NCBI GenBank assembly: GCA_016708025.1
Contig: JADJGQ010000001.1
Location: 1,302,001-1,366,000, forward strand
Source of the DNA: a bacterium
GTDB lineage: Bacteria > Zixibacteria > MSB-5A5 > GN15 > FEB-12
Direction: 5' to 3'
DNA length: 64,000 nucleotides
Shown here: piece by piece, positions 32,846 through 39,662 of the stretch
Position numbering within the stretch: the first letter of the stretch is position 1
Layout: each line of letters begins with the position of its first letter
Position numbers and translations under genes: made by a program
Notes under the pieces: generated by a model
Databases searched by the model: none
What the model was told of the DNA's origin: nothing
What the model saw: only the letters and a program-made list of their open reading frames with translations

Positions 32846-32874
32846 AGTATACTGCACATTTGTGCAGTTGTCAA
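32846..32874 (-). promoter_or_regulatory. Near-consensus promoter of the zinc-ribbon/helicase operon
   Basis: On the minus strand TTGACA (32874-32869) and TATACT (32851-32846) are exactly 17 bases apart. The spacer is almost entirely occupied by the palindrome described separately, so a bound protein would block RNA polymerase. Confidence 0.82.
32851..32868. promoter_or_regulatory. LexA-like (SOS-type) operator between -35 and -10
   Basis: ACTGCACAAATGTGCAGT is read on the minus strand. The 8-bp arms ACTGCACA and TGTGCAGT are perfect reverse complements. The core TGCAC-N4-GTGCA fits the Fibrobacter LexA motif TGCNCN4GTGCA as I recall it, and CTG-N10-CAG is also the spacing of the enterobacterial SOS box. 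Its position inside the promoter spacer is classic for a repressor site. The protein that binds it is not in the window. Confidence 0.65.
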
Positions 32875-33200
32875 GAGGGAGGACGGAAAAAAAACAAAAA
32901 AGCCGAGCTATGGTCACAACCGAAAGGGCATTCACTTCCGCAATCCATTACTTATCAATCGTTTACTACAAACAGCCGAAAAACACCAGAATTCCCCCAG
33001 GCCGCCTCTCCCCTGAATCGTCAGTCCACCAAAAGCCGAACAACGCGCTCGCAACCGATGCCGACACAACACCAACATGGGCTACTAAGCTCTATTTTGA
33101 ATTGACTTATCAGGCATTCACCATATTTTAAAGTGTATCCGCCAAAGTCTCGCAAAGTTGCCGGCCAGTCCGGGTAACCAAATCAAGGATTGAGGTTCGC
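32875..33200 (+). promoter_or_regulatory. Intergenic region before the choice-of-anchor-B gene
   Basis: This stretch between divergent genes contains no convincing open frame. The only signal I see is a possible plus-strand promoter, TTGACT (33102-33107) with TATTTT (33124-33129) 16 bases on, about 65 bases before the ATG at 33201. Base use is visibly more AC-rich than the neighbouring genes. Confidence 0.4.
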
Positions 33201-35081
33201 ATGAAGTCGCTGTCGCGTACGACATTTATCTCCTATTGCTTGTTACTGCTGATCGCCATACCGGCAGTACAAGGAATACCGATCAGTATCCTCAAAGACT
33301 CAGTCGCCATGAGCCAGATCAAGCCGGGTGGACGAACGGAGTCACCGGTTGACGCCACTGCAATGCTGGGGGCAGCCGCACCCGACAGTACCTTCTCGCT
33401 TTGTCTCCAAAGTACGATCACGCCGGATCAGAATTTCGGTGGCACCGACTGCTGGGGATGGGAAGATGTTGATGGCAAGGAGTACGCTATCATGGGGGTC
33501 GCAACCGGGATCGTTTTTGTCGATGCGCAAACGATGCAGGTAAAGGACCTGATCCCGGGACCACAAACGGGCTGCGGGTCAATTCGGTGGCGAGATATCA
33601 AGAATTACGGCAAATACTGCTACGCCGTCTCAGAGTGTGCCGGAACCAACCAGGGCATGATGATCATGGATATGAGTTTCCTGCCGGACAGTGTCAGATA
33701 TATCGGAAGCTTTTCTACCGTCAGCGATATCCGCTGCCACAATATCTCGATAGACACGGCCAAAGGATATGCCTATCTGGTCAAACAGAACTACTCCGGC
33801 TTCCGGATCGTCCGACTGACCAATCCGACCGCACCGGTTGAGATCGGCACGGTGGTGACCGGAGATTGTCATGATGTTTTCGCGCGCAATGACACCGTCT
33901 GGGTCGCCGAGGGAACAATGGGAAGCTGGGCGATGTACGATCTGGCCAACAAAAACAGCCCGCAACTGATCACGCGCGTGCATGTTCCGAATCCGGGATA
34001 TGTCCATAATATCTGGCCGACCGAAGATGGAAAGTATGCCGGCACGACCGAAGAGACCGCCAGTAAGACAGTGAAATTCTGGGATATCGAGGACCCGCTG
34101 AATGTCTTTCTGGCAGGCGAGTACCTCGCGCCGAGCGGCCTGTGCCACAATGTACATATGCAGTCAGGAATGGCGTTTATGTCGCACTATGAATCAGGCG
34201 TGGCCGTTGTTGACATGACCGATCCTTCACTGGCCGATGAAACCGCTCTGTTCGATACCTATGCGACCAGTGAAGCGGCACAGTTCAACGGTGCCTGGGG
34301 GGTCTTCCCACACACGCGCACCGGCAAGGTATACGCTTCCAACCTCGACGGTCGACTGTTTGTGTTTCTCAGTAGGACTGAACAACTCCTGGATACGCTG
34401 GAGGTATCATCGGTCTCTACCAACCCGGGTGAGCAGATCACGGTCGATATCAGTGTTGAGAACGATGTCTCTGCGCACGGCTTCGTTTTGCCGATCGATT
34501 GGACCGGCCCCTATGGACTCAGTTTTGATTCTGCCTCGACGTTTGGACTGCGCACCAGCTATTTCGAGGATTTCAATTATCTGGGGTACGATCTCGCCAA
34601 CTCACGTATTGCGGTTGAAATGAAGGCGTCGTCATTTGGGACCTCGCCCGACCTTCCGCCAGGCTCCGGGCCGGTGCTTCGCCTCTATTTCACGGTTCCG
34701 CCTGGTGCCGCCGGTGACAGTAACCTGGTCAGATTGGCTCCCTATGCGGCGCCAAACACGATCTATCCGTCAATGATGACCCAGTGTTTCAACCTGCAAG
34801 TCCCCTTGCATGCGGGAAATGTGACGCTCGGTACAGGAAGTGGCTGTTGTATCAATCGACGCGGAAACGCCAACGGCTCGATCGGCGATGGTGTTGATCT
34901 CTCGGATCTCAGCACGATCATCTCTTTCCTGACTGTCTCAGGTTCGGGGATCGTCTTTCCCTGTGGCGACGAGGCGAATGTCGATGGTTCTGTAAATGGG
35001 CTGGTCGATCTAACGGACCTCAGTCTGATGATCTCCTACCTGACCGTGACGCCGCAGCCGGTTTTGCCGCTCTGTCCATGA
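33201..35081 (+). CDS. Secreted choice-of-anchor-B (LVIVD-type) protein with cohesin-like and dockerin-like regions
   Basis: This 626-residue exported protein has an N-terminal signal (KSLSRTTFISYCLLLLIAIP). Residues of about 60-390 form a beta-propeller of the choice-of-anchor B/LVIVD class, with repeated WxDI and GxxIVRLTNPTAPVEIG or VAVVDMTDPSLADE strands. A beta-rich domain of about 140 residues follows (VSSVSTNPGEQITVDISVEN, later DLPPGSGPVLRLYFTVP) that resembles cohesin-type domains. The C-terminus has two dockerin-like repeats (VDLSDLSTIISFLT and VDLTDLSLMISYLT) ending PLCP. GAGG lies seven bases before the ATG. It is probably a surface or extracellular binding protein in the same system as the two dockerin-tailed proteins at 21964-26820. 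Confidence 0.85.
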   Translation: MKSLSRTTFISYCLLLLIAIPAVQGIPISILKDSVAMSQIKPGGRTESPVDATAMLGAAAPDSTFSLCLQSTITPDQNFGGTDCWGWEDVDGKEYAIMGVATGIVFVDAQTMQVKDLIPGPQTGCGSIRWRDIKNYGKYCYAVSECAGTNQGMMIMDMSFLPDSVRYIGSFSTVSDIRCHNISIDTAKGYAYLVKQNYSGFRIVRLTNPTAPVEIGTVVTGDCHDVFARNDTVWVAEGTMGSWAMYDLANKNSPQLITRVHVPNPGYVHNIWPTEDGKYAGTTEETASKTVKFWDIEDPLNVFLAGEYLAPSGLCHNVHMQSGMAFMSHYESGVAVVDMTDPSLADETALFDTYATSEAAQFNGAWGVFPHTRTGKVYASNLDGRLFVFLSRTEQLLDTLEVSSVSTNPGEQITVDISVENDVSAHGFVLPIDWTGPYGLSFDSASTFGLRTSYFEDFNYLGYDLANSRIAVEMKASSFGTSPDLPPGSGPVLRLYFTVPPGAAGDSNLVRLAPYAAPNTIYPSMMTQCFNLQVPLHAGNVTLGTGSGCCINRRGNANGSIGDGVDLSDLSTIISFLTVSGSGIVFPCGDEANVDGSVNGLVDLTDLSLMISYLTVTPQPVLPLCP

Positions 35082-35104
35082 TTTATGCTTGTCGATCAGA
35101 GCGA

Positions 35105-35134
35105 AAGAGCCACCCCCATCGGGTGGCTCTTCTG
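35105..35134. terminator. Bidirectional terminator between convergent genes
   Basis: A perfect 11-bp stem (AAGAGCCACCC/GGGTGGCTCTT, loop CCATC) lies midway between the choice-of-anchor-B gene and the converging tonB gene. Confidence 0.82.
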
Positions 35135-35147
35135 TTAGGAGAGAGTC

Positions 35148-35897
35148 TTATCGATCGACCTTGAAATCAACTTTGTAGGTAACCCAGCACTTGACCGGAA
35201 TTCCGTTCTGGACGCCCGGACTAAAGACGTTTTTATAGGCAGCGCGAACCGCCGCTTCATCGAGAATGGATGATCCGGAACTGACCAGTACCCGAGCATC
35301 GATCACTTTCCCCTCCTGATCCAACAACGCCTTGATGACGACTCGTCCTGTAGTGCCGGTGGCACGAGCGATACTGGGATAGACGGGCGTCTCCATATGG
35401 ATCATCTGCGGGTAAACCTCCAGAACAACAAACGAATCGATATCCGGCAGGTAATCGTCCCCAAACAACGCCGTGGTATCGATACCTGAGCCATCGAAAC
35501 CGGTATCCCCGGCGATATTATAATCGCTAAGGTCGTTTCGGCTCGGCAGCACTTCCTCCGGCTGGTCGTCATTCCAGGACGAATCAACGACAGCCACTAT
35601 CTGATTGGTGATTGTCTGCTGCGGCGGCGGGGCAACCGGCTGTTGCGGTGCACGTGGCTGCTCCAGCGGTGGCGGATTGGGGAGTCTGATGATCGTCACC
35701 ACCTTCTCCTCTTCCGGTCCAACGGGCAGGACTACCATTGTCTGCCCGAAGAGGGCATCAAGTGCCAGCGGTAGAGTAAGCGCCAGCGTCACGATCATCA
35801 GCAATCCGAGATGGCCGATCATCATGTTCCGCTGATAATGCGCTTTCAGTTCGAACGCGCCGTACGGCATGTTCCGCGAGTGGTTCAGGGTAAACAT
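35148..35897 (-). CDS. tonB: Energy transducer TonB, second copy
   Basis: This 249-residue inner-membrane protein couples the proton-motive force to outer-membrane receptors. It has a cytoplasmic N-terminus, one membrane helix (about residues 28-50: GLLMIVTLALTLPLALDALF), a Pro-rich periplasmic stretch (PNPPPLEQPRAPQQPVAPPP) and a C-terminal TonB_C domain (GRVVIKALLDQEGKVIDARV to NGIPVKCWVTYKVDF). It is paralogous to the next gene upstream: the N-terminal SPYGAYELKAKYQRN-type motif and C-terminal domains are alike. A strong terminator at 36041-36080 separates it from the exb operon, so it probably has its own promoter. GGGAGG lies seven bases before the ATG. Confidence 0.93.
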   Translation of the reverse strand: MFTLNHSRNMPYGAFELKAHYQRNMMIGHLGLLMIVTLALTLPLALDALFGQTMVVLPVGPEEEKVVTIIRLPNPPPLEQPRAPQQPVAPPPQQTITNQIVAVVDSSWNDDQPEEVLPSRNDLSDYNIAGDTGFDGSGIDTTALFGDDYLPDIDSFVVLEVYPQMIHMETPVYPSIARATGTTGRVVIKALLDQEGKVIDARVLVSSGSSILDEAAVRAAYKNVFSPGVQNGIPVKCWVTYKVDFKVDR

Positions 35898-36040
35898 TGC
35901 GCACCTCCCGAAGTTAAAGCTGCCTCTTCCCTTCTTACCGGGGAGCAGGCTGAATCTTCCCTGATCGATGCATCATGGTGTTGGATGGTCCTCTTAATAA
36001 GAGGACGAGGCCAAGGGGAAAGATGTGGAGCGATCTGCGC

Positions 36041-36080
36041 AAAAAAAGAAACGGCGATAGTCAGGTTTGACTACCGCCGT
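36041..36080 (-). terminator. Terminator of the TPR-exbB-exbD-tonB operon
   Basis: On the minus strand a 13-bp stem with one G-T wobble (ACGGCGGTAGTCA/TGACTATCGCCGT, loop AACC) is followed by TTCTTTTTTT, directly after the tonB stop codon. Confidence 0.88.
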
Positions 36081-36102
36081 GATACTTACGAAACGTAAAC
36101 GA

Positions 36103-36843
36103 TCAACTGTCGGTCAGCTTAAAGTCCACTTTGTAGGAGACCCAGCAGGCGACCGGCTTGCCGTTCTGAATACCCGGTTTGAACTTGTTTTTGTACGCCG
36201 CTTTAACCGCTTCTTCGTCCAGAGATTGCGTCCCGGACGTTTTGGCGACCTTAGCCTGACGCACATTCCCTTCCTTGTCAACCAGAGCCTGAACCCAAAC
36301 CGTACCGGTCAAACCGGCGGTTTTGGCCAGGCGGGGATATTCCGGCTGTTGCTGGAAGATCATTTCCGGGAGGATCTCAACTGGCACGAATTCATCCGCT
36401 CCCGGGAGATATTCGTCTTCGTTGATGTCCACCACGATATTCTGATCTCCGTCGCCAGCAGTGACATCAGGGGCGACGATCTCGGCCAGTTCCTCACGTG
36501 TAGCGAGCTGGACCTCTTCGTCCTGTACTTCTTCGTCAGCGACCGGCTTCGGGATACCGACTTTGGGGGCCGCGACATTCGGGTTCTGGATCTTCACTTC
36601 CGGCGGGCGCTTGACCACGGTCGGAGGCGGACCCAGTTCCGCGATCGTCTTGATACGGACCTCGGCAACAGCGACGACATCTTCGTCAGCAGTCACCATC
36701 TTCCAGATCTGGATGCCGAGAATGATCAGGACGATCAGGGCGACGACTGAGCCAGTACCGACCAGAATATTGCGCTGGTACTTGGCCTTTAATTCGTACG
36801 CACCATAGGGCGACCAGAGGGCGTTGTTGGAGTATGAAGCCAT
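36103..36843 (-). CDS. tonB: Energy transducer TonB, exb-operon copy
   Basis: This 246-residue TonB has a cytoplasmic N-terminus, a membrane helix at about residues 29-46 (GSVVALIVLIILGIQIW), a spacer rich in Pro, Val and acidic residues and a C-terminal TonB_C domain (GTVWVQALVDKEGNVRQAKV, FKPGIQNGKPVACWVSYKVD). Its ATG overlaps the stop of the exbD gene by one base (TAATG), so it is translationally coupled to the motor genes. The acidic spacer contrasts with the Pro-rich spacer of the second copy. It should deliver energy from ExbB/ExbD to receptors such as the BtuB-like protein at 52565. Confidence 0.94.
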   Translation of the reverse strand: MASYSNNALWSPYGAYELKAKYQRNILVGTGSVVALIVLIILGIQIWKMVTADEDVVAVAEVRIKTIAELGPPPTVVKRPPEVKIQNPNVAAPKVGIPKPVADEEVQDEEVQLATREELAEIVAPDVTAGDGDQNIVVDINEDEYLPGADEFVPVEILPEMIFQQQPEYPRLAKTAGLTGTVWVQALVDKEGNVRQAKVAKTSGTQSLDEEAVKAAYKNKFKPGIQNGKPVACWVSYKVDFKLTDS

Positions 36844-37502
36844 TATAACTGACCTCGTGCTTGGGCAGCGAGCTGAGCGTCTATCATGATCTTATCATCC
36901 CGCTCTTCCCACTTACCCGTGGCATATCGATACGAGAACTTCTTGTCTTTCGGCAAGTCTTTCACGTCCACTTTCAGTTCTCTGGCCGTATACGCGTTCC
37001 AGGAACGTTCCAATAGATCGATCTCGTCAAGGATGTTGACCAGATCCTCATAGTTCGCCTGCCTGTTGATGAGCACCAGCGTGTTCAGCTTCGGATTATC
37101 CTGGTTCAATTTACGAAGCAGGTTACGAAGCGAATCGCTGTTGACGATATACGCCACCGAATCCGGTTTTTTGTCGGTACTCGGGATCAACTGCGGCAGG
37201 TTGGTCGGAGACTCGATCTTGGTGTTCCACCAGAAGCGCCCTTCGCTGTCGACACGAACGGTCAACAGGTTGGACTCTTTGACGACCGTCGTATCGTCGT
37301 CCGGCGTATCATCCTTGGGCGGGAGGTTGATCTCCATCGCCTGCGGCATCGCGAACACCGTCGAGACCATATAAAAAATCAGCAACAGAAAGGCGATATC
37401 CACCATCGGCGTCATATCGATACGGATACCGATACGGCGCTTCGGGCGTCTTAACCCCTTGTGTTTGCCTTTTTTCTCTCGTTGTACAACGTCACCGGCC
37501 AT
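36843..37502 (-). CDS. exbD: ExbD/TolR biopolymer transport protein, long form
   Basis: This 219-residue inner-membrane protein is part of the proton-driven ExbB/ExbD motor. It has a basic cytoplasmic N-terminus (KGLRRPKRRIGIRIDMTP), a single membrane helix with the proton-carrying Asp (MVDIAFLLLIFYMVST) and a periplasmic domain. The periplasmic domain is unusually long for ExbD (usually about 140 residues in all) with a C-terminal extension (KDLPKDKKFSYRYATGKWEE). A second, normal-size exbD lies 64 bases upstream. The two may form a heteromeric motor or serve different transducers. Confidence 0.92.
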   Translation of the reverse strand: MAGDVVQREKKGKHKGLRRPKRRIGIRIDMTPMVDIAFLLLIFYMVSTVFAMPQAMEINLPPKDDTPDDDTTVVKESNLLTVRVDSEGRFWWNTKIESPTNLPQLIPSTDKKPDSVAYIVNSDSLRNLLRKLNQDNPKLNTLVLINRQANYEDLVNILDEIDLLERSWNAYTARELKVDVKDLPKDKKFSYRYATGKWEERDDKIMIDAQLAAQARGQL

Positions 37503-37566
37503 TTGGCCTCTTCTCCTCTCGGCAGTCCGTCCAGGTTATGGTCGGACTGGTAAAGGTCGCCTGCGA

Positions 37567-38025
37567 TCAGGTCGTTTCTTGTTCAGTAATGATCAGGAAT
37601 CGGGTCATATCCTTTTCCTGCATGGCGTCCATCACATCCTGCATCAGGCCAAAACTGGCCCGCTTGTCCGCTTTGACCACAACGAGCGCCCTGATGTTCT
37701 TGGCGCGGGCCCGGACCAGTTCGTTGCCGACATCGGCTGAAGAAACGGTCATGACGCGGCGGACATTCGAGACGATATCCTGGCCATCGATGTTGATCGT
37801 GCCTTTCTCAACATAATCGACGTAGACAGAGTCGTACTTGGTTACCGTGACATTGATAATATCTTTGTCCGGCAGCTCGATCTGCGAGTGTGACGACGGC
37901 AGTTCGACCGCCCGGGCTTCCGGTGGTTTGAACTGAGTAGTCGCCATATAGAAGATCAACAACAGGAAGGCGATATCGACCATGGGGGTCATGTCGATAC
38001 GTATGCCAACTCTGCGCTTGGACAT
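37567..38025 (-). CDS. exbD: ExbD/TolR biopolymer transport protein, short form
   Basis: This 152-residue ExbD has the same N-terminal pattern as its neighbour (KRRVGIRIDMTPMVDIAFLL), including the membrane Asp, followed by a standard periplasmic domain (DKDIINVTVTKYDSVYVDYV, LVVVKADKRASFGLMQDVMD). It starts two bases after the exbB stop codon (TGATAATG). It probably assembles with ExbB as the proton channel. Confidence 0.93.
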   Translation of the reverse strand: MSKRRVGIRIDMTPMVDIAFLLLIFYMATTQFKPPEARAVELPSSHSQIELPDKDIINVTVTKYDSVYVDYVEKGTINIDGQDIVSNVRRVMTVSSADVGNELVRARAKNIRALVVVKADKRASFGLMQDVMDAMQEKDMTRFLIITEQETT

Positions 38026-38027
38026 TA

Positions 38028-38789
38028 TCAGGCACCTTCCTTAGCGCGGATGATCTGCATCACTTCGAAGGTCGCTTCGTCAGTGGTGTAGTTAAACGCG
38101 TCTACCTTATTAACAAAGAAGTTGTAGTAGAAGATTCCAAGAATACCGGAAATAAGACCGCCGGCCGTATTGACCAGAGCCTCGGAAATACCGGTGGCGA
38201 GTGCGTTGGCGTCGATCACGCCGCCTTCGACGTTACCGGTCGCGGCGAACGCACGGATCATTCCGATCGTCGTACCAAGTAGCCCGATCATCGTGGCGAT
38301 CGATGCGATGGTTGACATGGCGATCAGGTTACGCTCAAGCAGTGGTCCTTCAAGGGCGTTGGCCTCTTCAATGGCCGTCTGGGTGAGCTGGATGCGCTTT
38401 TCAGCATTTAGCGTCTTGTCGGCGCGAACTTCGCGATACCGCTCAATGCCGGCGCGCAGGACGTTGGCAGTGGTGCCACGCTGCTTGTCGCAAGCGGCCA
38501 GGGCGCCGTCAAAGTCGTCGGACTGCAACAAAGTGATCAGTTTCTTGAAGAAAACCTGAACCGAGCTTTTCCCCTTGGCGTTGCCGTACAGGGACATGTA
38601 GCGCTCGATCACGAACACGATCAGCATGCAGAGCACCATGATCAGGATAACGACCAGCGGTCCACCCTTGTAGACTGAGTGCATGATGGTGCCTTCCGGC
38701 GCCGGTTTGAACACTCCATAAAAAAGCCCCAAGCCGACAGCCAGTGCCACCAGCGAGTTCAGCGTTACGAACATTGTCTGTTTAACCAC
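38028..38789 (-). CDS. exbB: ExbB/TolQ/MotA-family proton channel protein
   Basis: This 253-residue inner-membrane protein has an N-terminal helix (TLNSLVALAVGLGLFYGVF), a second at about residues 43-63 (GPLVVILIMVLCMLIVFVIE), a cytoplasmic region and the MotA_ExbB domain with two helices (STIASIATMIGLLGTTIGMI and ALVNTAGGLISGILGIFYYN). The GLLGT/TIGM block with its small residues and polar Thr is the family hallmark. It starts at GTG with GGAGG ten bases upstream. It lies between the membrane protein and exbD genes of the operon and provides the stator for both ExbD copies. Confidence 0.94.
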   Translation of the reverse strand: MVKQTMFVTLNSLVALAVGLGLFYGVFKPAPEGTIMHSVYKGGPLVVILIMVLCMLIVFVIERYMSLYGNAKGKSSVQVFFKKLITLLQSDDFDGALAACDKQRGTTANVLRAGIERYREVRADKTLNAEKRIQLTQTAIEEANALEGPLLERNLIAMSTIASIATMIGLLGTTIGMIRAFAATGNVEGGVIDANALATGISEALVNTAGGLISGILGIFYYNFFVNKVDAFNYTTDEATFEVMQIIRAKEGA

Positions 38790-38820
38790 GAGAACACATC
38801 CTCCAGTTATGAATACGCAA

Positions 38821-39624
38821 TCAGATTTCTATACCTTTGAGCGCCATCAAAACAAACGCGCCAACCGTCAACACCAGTCCATAGCTGAGGACCGAAATGA
38901 AAACGTCGGGACCATAGCTGGTTCCCAGATTGGCGTAGCTGCTCGCTGCGCTCGATCCGTATCCTCCGCCCAAAAACGAGACGACCAGGGCCGCGACAAA
39001 CAGGATCACCGGGACCCAATTCAGTCGCAGCAGCTTTTTGAGCTCCAAGGCGGTCTGGTCATTCAGCGCCTTCACCTTGAAGAGATTAATTAACATGTAA
39101 ATGGGAAGAGCAATTGCGGAGAGAGCGAACAGCAGACCGAACAACCCGGTCAGCATCAGTCCAAAACCGCCACTGAAGACGGTGCCAAGTGAACCGAACG
39201 AGCCGATCCCGGTGGTCGTCTCTGTAATCCGCTCAACTTTCTTGCGAGGTTGCGCGGCATGCAGTACTTCGCCCCGCTCGTCATCAGCCTTGGCCACGGA
39301 TGCCGTCGAGGTGGACTCGACCACCTTTTCCTGGTAGACCGTGAACCACGGAAGGAAAAGCGAAACGAGAATAACCAGCGATGCCAGCACCAATACCCAT
39401 CGCTCATACCCCGAGATACGCTCGATCATGAGCGAGCAGTGTTCGCGCAGCCGTTCGCCGCGGGACCGTCGAGCGACAAGGTTGTCGACCAACTTGGTCT
39501 TCTCGGCTTCGGAGCTGAACAGGTCTCCCGGTTTTCCGGGGAAGACATCGAATCCAATATAATGGAAGCGGTCATCCACCGAAATACGGCGTTGAGCGGC
39601 GGGTTGTTTATCTTGGTCAGCCAT
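38821..39624 (-). CDS. Membrane protein of unknown function in the exb operon
   Basis: This 267-residue protein has an acidic/basic cytoplasmic N-terminus of about 75 residues (FHYIGFDVFPGKPGDLF) and about four membrane helices (WVLVLASLVILVSLFLPWFT, LMLTGLFGLLFALSAIALPI, WVPVILFVAALVVSFLGGGY, VLSYGLVLTVGAFVLMALKG). I do not recognise a family. It lies between the TPR gene and exbB with gaps of 38 and 31 bases, so it probably takes part in the same envelope process. A soluble periplasmic loop (about residues 98-130) with KADDERGEVLHAAQ follows the first helix. Confidence 0.7.
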   Translation of the reverse strand: MADQDKQPAAQRRISVDDRFHYIGFDVFPGKPGDLFSSEAEKTKLVDNLVARRSRGERLREHCSLMIERISGYERWVLVLASLVILVSLFLPWFTVYQEKVVESTSTASVAKADDERGEVLHAAQPRKKVERITETTTGIGSFGSLGTVFSGGFGLMLTGLFGLLFALSAIALPIYMLINLFKVKALNDQTALELKKLLRLNWVPVILFVAALVVSFLGGGYGSSAASSYANLGTSYGPDVFISVLSYGLVLTVGAFVLMALKGIEI

Positions 39625-39662
39625 TAAAACCCCTTACCGGTCTTCTTCCCTACGCAGGGAAA

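Noticed and set aside
35148..36843. Two tonB genes as a recent tandem duplication
   Set aside because: The spacers and much of the sequence differ greatly (Pro-rich versus acidic), so the copies are old paralogues.
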